Assembly (NCBI GenBank): GCA_948788915.1
Contig: CAQFOZ010000027.1
Span: forward strand, 1-30,671
DNA: 30,671 nt
DNA from: an uncultured Muribaculaceae bacterium
Lineage (GTDB): Bacteria > Bacteroidota > Bacteroidia > Bacteroidales > Muribaculaceae
Direction: 5' to 3'
The notes beneath the pieces were generated by a model. It was not told where the DNA came from, ran no database searches, and worked only from the letters and a program-made list of their open reading frames with translations. Shown piece after piece: positions 24,535 through 30,671 of this stretch. Every line of letters begins with the position of its first letter. Position 1 is the first letter of the stretch. The translations under genes and the position numbers were made by a program.

Positions 24535-25842
24535 TTAATTCTTAAGGTTTGTGCCGTAGCTGAGGAGAATGTCGCGCAGTTCGTCTGTGTTTACCTTGCT
24601 TACCGGAATATCTTCTTTCACACTCAGAGCGGCCGCTGTTCCGACTGCCTGGCCGATACCCATGACCGATGCCATGACACGAAGTGAAGCTGAAGCGACT
24701 CCATCGGCGGAAAGGTTGCGACCGGCCACAAGCAGGTTGGGGAACTCCGGATTATATAGCGAGCGGTAAGGCACGAATCCTGCGTCTTTCATAAAACTGC
24801 AGGTCTGTTCTGTGCTTTTTGCCGAGTGTATGTCTACCGGATGGCATCCGCGTGCTACTGCATCCTCGAAATCCTGCGCGTTCAGATATTCATCGCCTGT
24901 AAGGGTGTGGGCACCAAGTATACGGCGCGTTTCGCGTACTCCGGTCTGTATGCCGGTTGCTATCAGTTCGGCATCCTTGAACTCCGGTATGTATTTGCGG
25001 AGAAGTTCTGTATAGCGGTGTGCGTGCTCGCGCAGCGTACAGCTTGCCAGTGTCTGGTCGCGGTTGTCGATCATGTTTGCCTGCATACGGGTCATGTTCA
25101 CCAGTGCTATCCCTTTGGCCATTATGCCGCAATACCAGGGCCCACCGAATGTCGGCATATCCTCCTTGCCCTCTTCACGCAACTTTGTAAAGAGATCTCG
25201 GATACGCAGATCGTGGTAGTTCACACCCTGTTGTGAATGGCGAATCATCGGAAGGGCATCTGTATCCACGTTTGCCAGCATGAATATCAGCGACGGAGGC
25301 TGTGTCTTTCCTGTCATCGGTTGCATGGGCACTTTTGCCATGGCGGCAAGATCAGAATCTCCCGTTGCATCGATAAACTGTTTTCCGGCAATGGCTTCCG
25401 CACCGTTCTTGTTATCGATGATCACATATTTGATAACGTTGCCATCCATCTCTATCCCGGTGATGTAAGAATTAAGATAGAGTGTCACGCCCTCTTCAAG
25501 CAGAATGCGTTGTGCTATCAGTTTGTATTTTTCCGGAGAGAATGTGATGTTGCCGAGAGGCTTTTCTTCACGTGCGCCGCCGACTTCAATAAGTCTTTCC
25601 ACGAATTGCCATGGCAGACCGTCGTTTATTCTGCGTCCGTTGTAATTGAAAACGCTTATCGGATTCACGTAGGCGTTTGTTGCCATGCCGCCCAGGAAGT
25701 CGTATCTTTCGATTATAGCTACTTTTACACCACGCTTAGCCGCGGCCCAGGCCGCCATAATTCCGCCTGGTCCGCCACCGCAGACCACAACGTCATATTC
25801 ACCGATTACCGGTATTTCTCTTGTCTGTTGTATTGTTGCCAT
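24535..25842 (-). CDS. FAD-dependent oxidoreductase (FAD_oxidored family)
   Basis: A soluble 435-residue flavoprotein with no signal peptide. The N-terminal FAD-binding motif is DVVVCGGGPGGIMAAWAAA (~16-34), followed by the ribose-binding acid in IIERYDFLGGMATNA. A second motif, FIDATGDSDLAAMA, is at ~157 and the C-terminal LVAGRNLSADGVASASLRVM closes the FAD site. This layout is that of the FAD_oxidored group, common in Bacteroidetes carbohydrate-degradation loci and of largely unknown substrate. It lies between the phosphoesterase gene and the zinc dehydrogenase in one operon, so a sugar or polyol substrate is a fair guess only. Confidence 0.85.
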   Translation of the reverse strand: MATIQQTREIPVIGEYDVVVCGGGPGGIMAAWAAAKRGVKVAIIERYDFLGGMATNAYVNPISVFNYNGRRINDGLPWQFVERLIEVGGAREEKPLGNITFSPEKYKLIAQRILLEEGVTLYLNSYITGIEMDGNVIKYVIIDNKNGAEAIAGKQFIDATGDSDLAAMAKVPMQPMTGKTQPPSLIFMLANVDTDALPMIRHSQQGVNYHDLRIRDLFTKLREEGKEDMPTFGGPWYCGIMAKGIALVNMTRMQANMIDNRDQTLASCTLREHAHRYTELLRKYIPEFKDAELIATGIQTGVRETRRILGAHTLTGDEYLNAQDFEDAVARGCHPVDIHSAKSTEQTCSFMKDAGFVPYRSLYNPEFPNLLVAGRNLSADGVASASLRVMASVMGIGQAVGTAAALSVKEDIPVSKVNTDELRDILLSYGTNLKN

Positions 25843-25877
25843 ATTTTGTTGATTGTGTTTGGTTTCTTTTTCTTTTC

Positions 25878-25922
25878 TTTTTAGGGTCTTTAGGGTTTTT
25901 AGGGTTTTTAAGGTCTTTAAGG
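25878..25922. repeat. TTTAGGG-type intergenic repeat, phosphoesterase-oxidoreductase spacer
   Basis: Three TTAGGGT units followed by TTTTTAAGGTCTTTAAGG. The first 28 bases are identical to 2648-2675 in the pyrimidine operon, 23 kb away. It lies between co-directional genes, upstream of the start codon at 25842. Confidence 0.8.
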
Positions 25923-25962
25923 ACGTAAAGGATACTAAAGACTCTCAGGTCTTTGTTTAGTT

Positions 25963-27678
25963 TCAGTCTCTCCGATAGTCTTTGCGATCGAATATGGCGG
26001 GACGTTTAAATATCTCTTTCCATTCGTTGCCAAAACGGTCTTTCAATCTGATCTCAACCGGCTGATCAGGGGTTTGTGCCTGAATCACGAAAATGCGCCT
26101 GTTGCGTGGGATTCCGTAGCTTTCCGGCCACATATCGCACCAGTTTGTGCGTCCGATAAGATAGGTGGCGGTGTAAAGCGGACTGATACCCCATGTGTTG
26201 TCAACCGAAAGGGCTTTGCCGTTTTCCGTGGCCTCAAGCGAACCTTCGGGATCCCAGCTGAATACCGATACGATTATTGAATTATCGGGATATTCGGAAT
26301 AATCCGTTATATCTGGGTAGTGCATCTTGAAGTTGCGTGCCTCTCCGTTAGTTGCGAACCATTCTTTTACTTTGTTGATGTCGAACGCAAAGAATTGTTT
26401 GTCCGACGGATATTCAAACGGTTCGAATCTCCAGTCCACCTTCTTGCCATCGGCATTGAATATCTGGTATCCTACAGGATTTCCGTCGGGAGCGAGGTTT
26501 TTGCCACCGAACGCGGAGTTCCACCACCAGCTGCCACATGCACCGACTATCGTATGGTCCCACACAGTATTTTCAAATCCCTCGGGGGACGGGCAGAGTG
26601 CGTTCATATGTGTATGGCCTGTAAGGAAGTGCACATCTTTGTACGGGGCAAGAATTCGCTGCAGATCCTCTACGTTTTCTTGGTTGGCTTTGACATAGAC
26701 TTCCTTTTTGCTGCCCGGTTTCTCTCCTACCGTATGTCGGAACATAGGGCAGTGGAAAGCTATGAAGACAGGGGTGTCTTTGTCTTTGAGCTGTGCAAGA
26801 TCTTTTTCAAGCCATTCCAGCTGTTCGGGGGTAATGCGCTCCTCATAGTTGCGCGCACCGGTTATGTCCTTATTGATTTTCTGGGTAGGTGACGGCTTGT
26901 TTATGTAATATACATTGTCAAGCACCACATAGTGCACGCCTCCGATATTGAAAGAGTAATATCTCGGTCCGAAAGCCTTCATGTACGGTATTGCCGCCCG
27001 AAAATCCATGTCGGGACCCTGCGCTGCTCCTCCGTCGTTGTCATGGTTGCCCGTGACATTGAACAAAGGTGTCGGATAATGGCAATCGTTCAGGGTCTTG
27101 CGGAATTCTCCGATAGGATAGAGGTTCTCATACCAGAAACTGTCCCACGAGGCGTCACCGAGATTCAATGTGTATGTTGGTATCCCTTTTGCATTGTTTG
27201 CGGTCACAACCTCTTTGAGCCGGTCCACATACGGATTTGAGAAGTCCTCAACATCGTTGCGTTCGTTGGCAAGATGGATATCGGTAATTACAATCATCTG
27301 ATGTCTGTCGTTATTCTCCTTGTCGAGAAGGAAATCGTGACGTTCAGGTGTGGCCGGATCCTCGGTCAGGTCTGCCCAGAACTGAGGTACAACATCATTG
27401 CGGGATGACATATATCCTGAAGGTATGGTGATGAATACTTGTCCGTTTTTCTTTTCAGATTTCAGACGGTAGACGCCATTTTTATCAGTCTTTGTAATCA
27501 GATAACCGTCAGATACAACCACATCCGCCACAGGTCTCCCGTTGCATTCCACCACACCTGTCACGGTTGCCCCCCTGGCATTGCCTGTTTTCAGAGCCGA
27601 CTTGTATGTCGACTGTGCTCCGGCTGTGGAGGAAACGAGTAACAAAGCAGATATCAGTATTATCGATTGGATTTTCAT
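25963..27678 (-). CDS. Exported calcineurin-like metallophosphoesterase (MetallophosN/MetallophosC type)
   Basis: A 571-residue secreted or periplasmic phosphoesterase. Residues 1-22 form a signal peptide ending AGAQS. About 36-118 is an Ig-like N-terminal domain. The calcineurin core has all its metal motifs: DIH at 133-135, GD at 174-175, GNHD at 210-213, a histidine at 309 (AFHCP) and GHTH at 354-357. The C-terminal ~170 residues are a beta-rich domain. The three-part order matches the MetallophosN-Metallophos-MetallophosC architecture of Bacteroidetes. The substrate is unknown. It starts 15 bases after the upstream lipoprotein gene, so the two are probably translated from one message. Confidence 0.88.
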   Translation of the reverse strand: MKIQSIILISALLLVSSTAGAQSTYKSALKTGNARGATVTGVVECNGRPVADVVVSDGYLITKTDKNGVYRLKSEKKNGQVFITIPSGYMSSRNDVVPQFWADLTEDPATPERHDFLLDKENNDRHQMIVITDIHLANERNDVEDFSNPYVDRLKEVVTANNAKGIPTYTLNLGDASWDSFWYENLYPIGEFRKTLNDCHYPTPLFNVTGNHDNDGGAAQGPDMDFRAAIPYMKAFGPRYYSFNIGGVHYVVLDNVYYINKPSPTQKINKDITGARNYEERITPEQLEWLEKDLAQLKDKDTPVFIAFHCPMFRHTVGEKPGSKKEVYVKANQENVEDLQRILAPYKDVHFLTGHTHMNALCPSPEGFENTVWDHTIVGACGSWWWNSAFGGKNLAPDGNPVGYQIFNADGKKVDWRFEPFEYPSDKQFFAFDINKVKEWFATNGEARNFKMHYPDITDYSEYPDNSIIVSVFSWDPEGSLEATENGKALSVDNTWGISPLYTATYLIGRTNWCDMWPESYGIPRNRRIFVIQAQTPDQPVEIRLKDRFGNEWKEIFKRPAIFDRKDYRRD

Positions 27679-27693
27679 GAACGCTTCGGCTTA

Positions 27694-29088
27694 TCAGATG
27701 CTTCTGTATGTTCCGTGTATGGATTTTACTTTATAATCCTGGTTTTTATCATCAAGAATAAAAATCTTGTACTCGCCTGTGGGAGCCACGCGTACGACGA
27801 TATGTCCTTCCCATGATTTCACATTGCTGAAATAGTTGGAAAGTTTGTTCTTGTTGTCGGAATCAATGCCTGTCGTGAAGATGCTTGCATTCGGTGATAC
27901 GGCTGTGAATCTGCCCAATGTTTCGGGTCTTGGCTGTACATCGCGCCAAGGACTTACAAGGATCTGTTTCGGAGCAAGTACCCTCAGAAGTTCGGGGCTG
28001 TTGGTATTGGCTGTGCCGTGGTGACACGCCTTCATCATCTCTACTTGTTTCACAACAGGAATGAGCGGGGCTTCCGAATCAAGCCAGGGAGTTGTGGAAC
28101 GTGAATTGTATTGCAGGTCTCCGGCTGTGAAATAGTCAAATTTACCGAACTTCAGCATAAAGCCCACAGAATAGATGTTTTCTTTTGGGGAAGCGGCTTT
28201 TATGGCAGTCTGATCCGGATTCCCTTTTGAGTCGACAGGGAGATTGCACTTCTTGTCCTGTCCGGATCCGGTCCAGTACCATCCTCCTGCGCATAGAATG
28301 CGGATATCAAGATTTCCACTATATTTAGAAGGATTGTAGTTCATTACAACCTGATCGTTATGGCCTACATTTGCCGGTTCATAGACAGTCCCTTTTGTTT
28401 TCTTTGTCCAGTCGAGGAATTTGATATAATCTTTCATTCTTGCCTCTCCCGAACGGTCTATGGGTGTGGTGTATCCGCGGTCTATGATCTTTTTGAAATC
28501 GAGAAGAGTTCCGACTTCGTTGATTCCGTTAAGATAGAAACCACCCTCAGGGTGTTTTTTGACAGCCGCTGAAACAGGGCATATGCTGGCATATGTCTCC
28601 GGGAAATTACCCATGTGGTCTGTATCGAAATGGGAGTTCATCCAATAATCGACGGTTTGTCCGTGAGGATTGAAATGTTTTACGTAATCCGCTATTACAG
28701 TTCCGGAAGATATATTCCCGTTCGGGCGGTATTCCAGAGGCAGTTCGGCTATGCCGTTTGTTTCGCAGACTTTCTTGGTTAGTAAGGAACCTGCGGCGTC
28801 AACGAGAAGAGTTGTTCCGTCGGGTAGGATGAAAAGATAGGATTCACCGCGTCCGGTGCTGATTGAATGTATGTCAAGGGTCCCTTCTGTCCATGCAGGA
28901 AGTGTTTCGCCAACTTTGGCGGTGAAATACTCGGTAGGGGTTGTTGTGCCTCCGCCGGGATTTGGATCCGGGTTTGGATTCGGATTTACAGGGGATGTAG
29001 GTTCGTCCCCGCCACAGGCTACGGCCGCTATTGTCAGCCCGCTCAGGAGCCCGCAAATTGTAAAGATCTTAAGATATTTTGTTTTCAT
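27694..29088 (-). CDS. ComEC-like metallo-beta-lactamase-fold lipoprotein
   Basis: A 464-residue lipoprotein: signal peptide with lipobox AVAC (Cys25), then CGGDEP, whose acidic residues could act as a surface-export signal, then a Pro/Asn-rich linker (PNPNPDPNP, ~35-44). The hydrolase domain has SHFDTDHMGN (His153, Asp155, Asp157, His158), ACHHGTANTNS and TAGDL, the pattern of the MBL domain of ComEC/Rec2-type proteins. Such domains cut phosphodiesters in some proteins; the substrate here is unknown. First gene of the operon and the only one likely to be exposed on the outer surface. No transmembrane ComEC channel is attached. No convincing promoter box was found; the 200-bp inverted-end element lies 45 bases upstream. 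Confidence 0.85.
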   Translation of the reverse strand: MKTKYLKIFTICGLLSGLTIAAVACGGDEPTSPVNPNPNPDPNPGGGTTTPTEYFTAKVGETLPAWTEGTLDIHSISTGRGESYLFILPDGTTLLVDAAGSLLTKKVCETNGIAELPLEYRPNGNISSGTVIADYVKHFNPHGQTVDYWMNSHFDTDHMGNFPETYASICPVSAAVKKHPEGGFYLNGINEVGTLLDFKKIIDRGYTTPIDRSGEARMKDYIKFLDWTKKTKGTVYEPANVGHNDQVVMNYNPSKYSGNLDIRILCAGGWYWTGSGQDKKCNLPVDSKGNPDQTAIKAASPKENIYSVGFMLKFGKFDYFTAGDLQYNSRSTTPWLDSEAPLIPVVKQVEMMKACHHGTANTNSPELLRVLAPKQILVSPWRDVQPRPETLGRFTAVSPNASIFTTGIDSDNKNKLSNYFSNVKSWEGHIVVRVAPTGEYKIFILDDKNQDYKVKSIHGTYRSI

Positions 29089-29132
29089 GTTCAGAAAAAT
29101 TTATTTTATGATTAATCGTTTCAAATACACTC

Positions 29133-29332
29133 TGAGAGTGTGTTTATTTTTAACACGAATTTAATTTTAGAGAATGTATACTAAATTCTATTGACTCATA
29201 TAAAGGATCTTTTTGGCTAATTTCTCCAAGTTTCATCAGTCACATAGCCCGCTATGCTCCTTCTTCAAGTTGAGAAATTACCTCAAAAACCTCTCTTTAT
29301 CTGAACCAATGTTAAAAGTAAAAACACTCTTA
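29133..29332. mobile_element. 200-bp element with imperfect terminal inverted repeats (MITE-like)
   Basis: The 22 bases at 29133-29154 match the reverse complement of 29311-29332 at 18 positions (TAAGAGTGTTTTTACTTTTAAC consensus end). The inside has no open frame of note; read on the minus strand it gives only short broken coding potential (EVISQLEEGA then a stop). A lone end-like segment occurs at 23344-23365. I saw no clear target duplication. It could be a miniature transposable element, a transposase relic, or another repeat type. Confidence 0.5.
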
Positions 29333-29440
29333 GCTATAAAATTAATAAAATTCATATAAGTAATGTGTATGAGAAGAAATTATTTTCAAAAAAATGGGTC
29401 TAACTTCAAGGAAATTAAGTCGGGAACGTTCCCCCGTGTT

Positions 29441-29582
29441 TTCGCATAGATATGTTTCAGCGGCTTGGGACAAGCCGCAGTCCCGGCACAGACGGGTATA
29501 GTGGATAATTAGAGATGGCAGGGTTATGAAGAATCGCGGATATCAAGCGCATCGAATGCGCTTGATGAGAGGGGTACGGAAA
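29441..29582. repeat. 142-bp structured repeat, copy A
   Basis: Direct repeat of 29801-29943 at about 90% identity by eye. It holds two hairpins: GCGGCTTG/CAAGCCGC (29460-29467 with 29471-29478) and ATCAAGCGCAT/ATGCGCTTGAT (29542-29552 with 29556-29566, loop CGA). The second hairpin region is identical in both copies, while the differences fall mostly at the 5' end, around the first hairpin and in the linker. No coding function is apparent. Confidence 0.75.
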
Positions 29583-29638
29583 GGTGCGGATTTTAACGCG
29601 GATTTTTTATTCTCAGGTCGAGGGACGCAGAATCGCTG

Positions 29639-29670
29639 TTTACGAAAAAATGGAGCCATTTTTTCGTAAA
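29639..29670. terminator. 15-bp perfect hairpin between the structured repeats
   Basis: TTTACGAAAAAATGG (29639-29653) is exactly complementary to CCATTTTTTCGTAAA (29656-29670), with two bases between. A/T runs lie inside the stem, so termination is less certain. It sits between the two 142-bp repeat copies and may belong to the same composite element. Confidence 0.5.
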
Positions 29671-29747
29671 GAGTACGGATGGGTACGGATGTCGCACGGA
29701 TTGCACACCCGGGTACAACATTGCTGTGTAAGGGAGTGTTAAAATGT

Positions 29748-29768
29748 ATTTTCGAGGAATTTCCGAAT
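29748..29768 (-). repeat. Fragment of the dispersed 34-bp motif
   Basis: ATTTTCGAGGAATTTCCGAAT matches one end of the minus-strand copy at 30598-30618, including six bases outside the 34-bp unit, with one difference. It shows that the repeat extends further in some copies. Confidence 0.5.
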
Positions 29769-29800
29769 TGATAACTTTCTCGGAAGGCTCATGTTGCATA

Positions 29801-29943
29801 TTCACGAAGATATTTTTCAGCGGCTTGGGGACAAGCCGCCGCCCCGGGCACAGGCGGGTATAGGGGATAATTAGAGATGGATGGTTATGAAGAATCGCGG
29901 ATATCAAGCGCATCGAATGCGCTTGATGAGAGTGGTACGGAAA
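29801..29943. repeat. 143-bp structured repeat, copy B
   Basis: Second copy of the unit at 29441-29582, shifted by 360 bases, same orientation. Hairpins at 29820-29827/29832-29839 and 29903-29913/29917-29927. A longer GC-rich linker follows the first hairpin than in copy A. Confidence 0.75.
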
Positions 29944-30020
29944 AGTTATAGCAGTGACGACCCGACGGTTGGGAGGTGAGGCTGTCCCAGCTTCACAATT
30001 TACAAGACACTCTCTTATAA

Positions 30021-30034
30021 AAACAGTTTCTTAG
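30021..30034 (+). repeat. Short arm of the dispersed motif at the 3' end of the toxin gene
   Basis: AAACAGTTTCTTAG overlaps the toxin stop and faces the full copy at 30579-30612. The toxin-antitoxin operon is therefore bracketed by inverted AAACAGTTTC arms, as in the much smaller pair at 23300-23344. Confidence 0.45.
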
Positions 30035-30303
30035 AACAAGTCGGAATGGGAGCCTGTGTCAATCAGTAGAAGTATAAGTTTATCATCGTCTTGTTCCCAT
30101 ACCAATAGCCAATCCGGTTGAATATGACATTCCCATAAACCGGTGTAATTCCCGGAAAGTTTATGTTTATGGTATTTTTCAGGTAATGAACCGGAAGTTG
30201 ACAAAATATTAAGACACTCCTTGAATTTGCTAATATCCAATCCTCTTTTGATACATTTCTTTAAGGATTTTTCAAAATGATGGGTAGTGTCAATTGAATA
30301 CAT
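30031..30303 (-). CDS. YafQ-family mRNA interferase toxin
   Basis: Toxin of a type II toxin-antitoxin pair, predicted to cut mRNA on the ribosome when freed. The 90-residue RelE-fold protein keeps the YafQ catalytic set: HKLSG (first His), CHIQPDWLLVW (His, Asp, Trp) and the terminal TGSHSDLF (His), matching H50, H63, D67, W68 and H87 of E. coli YafQ by position. It begins two bases after the antitoxin stop, so translation is coupled. All key residues are present, so it should be active. The 3' end overlaps a dispersed-repeat arm. Confidence 0.92.
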   Translation of the reverse strand: MYSIDTTHHFEKSLKKCIKRGLDISKFKECLNILSTSGSLPEKYHKHKLSGNYTGLWECHIQPDWLLVWEQDDDKLILLLIDTGSHSDLF

Positions 30304-30305
30304 GT

Positions 30306-30515
30306 TCAGATGCCGAGTTTTTGGAACATATCGTCGGCAGACGAGTAATGATTTACATATCCTGTACGGGCTTCTTTTAAAGCCTTGTCTACACCTGTAG
30401 CTTTCCCTTTAGATCTTGCAGTTCTTGCGATTGACACGCCTTCTATTGAGGAAAGAATTTTTTTCAAATGGGGTACAATGGATTTGTTTTCAATATTTAT
30501 GGTTATTTGTGTCAT
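30306..30515 (-). CDS. Antitoxin of the YafQ-type toxin-antitoxin pair
   Basis: A 69-residue protein in the antitoxin position directly before the toxin. The first ~45 residues (MTQITINIENKSIVPHLKK, then SIARTARSKGK) would be the folding/DNA-binding part. The C-terminal segment ARTGYVNHYSSADDMFQKLGI has the form of a toxin-wrapping tail common in RelB/Phd-like antitoxins. The frame stays open to 30572, but that extension (MFCCIFALFIACF...) runs through the promoter -7 box (30554-30561), so 30515 is preferred. It probably represses its own promoter with the toxin; I could not assign it to a precise antitoxin family. Confidence 0.82.
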   Translation of the reverse strand: MTQITINIENKSIVPHLKKILSSIEGVSIARTARSKGKATGVDKALKEARTGYVNHYSSADDMFQKLGI

Positions 30516-30553
30516 AGTAGCGTTAAGAGATATAAAACAAGCAATGAATAGTG

Positions 30554-30585
30554 CAAATATACAACAAAACATTGATTTTTAGAAA
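30554..30585 (-). promoter_or_regulatory. Promoter of the toxin-antitoxin operon
   Basis: Minus strand: TATATTTG (30561-30554) fits TAnnTTTG; TTTC (30585-30582), 20 bases upstream, is one base from the -33 TTTG. The -33 bases belong to the dispersed repeat (AAACAGTTTCTAA), so the repeat may supply part of the promoter. Confidence 0.5.
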
Positions 30586-30612
30586 CTGTTTAAATTTATT
30601 TTTGAGGAATTT
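30579..30612 (-). repeat. Dispersed 34-bp repeat, copy 3, upstream of the toxin-antitoxin operon
   Basis: Reverse-strand copy of the motif at 21831-21864 with one difference. It reads in the same direction as the antitoxin gene and lies 63 bases before its preferred start. Confidence 0.8.
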
Positions 30613-30671
30613 CCGAATCCTACTCTCAACTGGCAAGTGCAAAATTATCGATTATTCGGAAGAAAACATTC

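Noticed and set aside
25237..25884. Plus-strand open frame of 215 codons
   Set aside because: Antisense to the FAD oxidoreductase, Cys/His-rich shadow composition, no motif.
29422..29433. GGGAACGTTCCC palindrome as an operator
   Set aside because: A single 12-base palindrome with no adjacent promoter or gene start; not enough to support a regulatory site.
29593..29913. Minus-strand open frame of 106 codons in the repeat region
   Set aside because: It runs through the 15-bp hairpin and into structured repeat copy B, has no start context, and its sequence has no domain; the DNA is better explained as structured repeats.
29441..29943. CRISPR array
   Set aside because: Only two copies, 360 bases apart, each 142 bases long with internal hairpins; no regular spacers and no cas genes.
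30516..30572. Hydrophobic 19-residue N-terminal extension of the antitoxin
   Set aside because: Contains the TATATTTG promoter box and does not resemble an antitoxin N terminus; the ATG at 30515 fits better.

Overview
The window looks like chromosomal DNA of a Bacteroidales bacterium, most likely Muribaculaceae or a close relative. Reasons: several proteins read like Bacteroidales orthologues (CarA, CarB, YbeY, the long PurF-like protein, the MetallophosN/C-type phosphoesterase), there are Bacteroidetes-type promoters (TTTG, about 20 bp, TAnnTTTG), Shine-Dalgarno sites are essentially absent, and the lipobox proteins look Bacteroidetes-like. The family assignment is an inference from memory of such proteins, not a database result.

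Layout. (1) 1-5.7 kb, minus strand: a pyrimidine operon transcribed pyrC-pyrK fusion, pyrD, pyrF, pyrE, pyrB, ending in a 30-bp perfect hairpin. Two enzymes have unusual architecture: dihydroorotase is fused to the PyrK electron-transfer subunit, and aspartate carbamoyltransferase carries only the zinc domain of the regulatory subunit PyrI. (2) 5.7-7.15 kb: an AT-rich two-gene insert, a small membrane protein and a lipoprotein whose 5' end appears frameshifted. (3) 7.2-11.6 kb, plus strand: carA and carB. Together with region 1 these encode every step from bicarbonate, glutamine and aspartate to UMP. (4) 11.7-13.6 kb, minus: a PurF-like amidophosphoribosyltransferase. (5) 14-19 kb, plus: ybeY, mnmG, apt and uvrC, with a perfect parS-like palindrome directly after mnmG. 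(6) 19-22.3 kb, plus: an OmpA-type lipoprotein, a SulP anion transporter and a VOC-fold protein. (7) 22.4-29.1 kb, minus: a probable five-gene operon made of a ComEC-like metallo-beta-lactamase-fold lipoprotein, an exported calcineurin-like phosphoesterase, an FAD oxidoreductase, a zinc polyol-type dehydrogenase and a PfkB sugar kinase. (8) 29.1-30.0 kb: no credible gene, but dense structured repeats. (9) 30.0-30.6 kb, minus: a YafQ-type toxin-antitoxin pair.

How it works together. Regions 1 and 3 form one UMP-synthesis locus read outward from two good promoters on either side of the AT-rich insert. Dihydroorotase is tethered to the reductase subunit that supports the next enzyme, PyrD. Region 7 could release a sugar or polyol from a phosphoester outside the cytoplasm, oxidise it and phosphorylate it, but the substrate cannot be read from sequence. 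Intergenic DNA carries at least four repeat types: a TTTAGGG-rich family inside operon spacers, a 34-bp dispersed motif upstream of unrelated genes, a 200-bp element with inverted ends, and a pair of 142-bp double-hairpin repeats.

No rRNA, tRNA, CRISPR array or intact transposase was seen.
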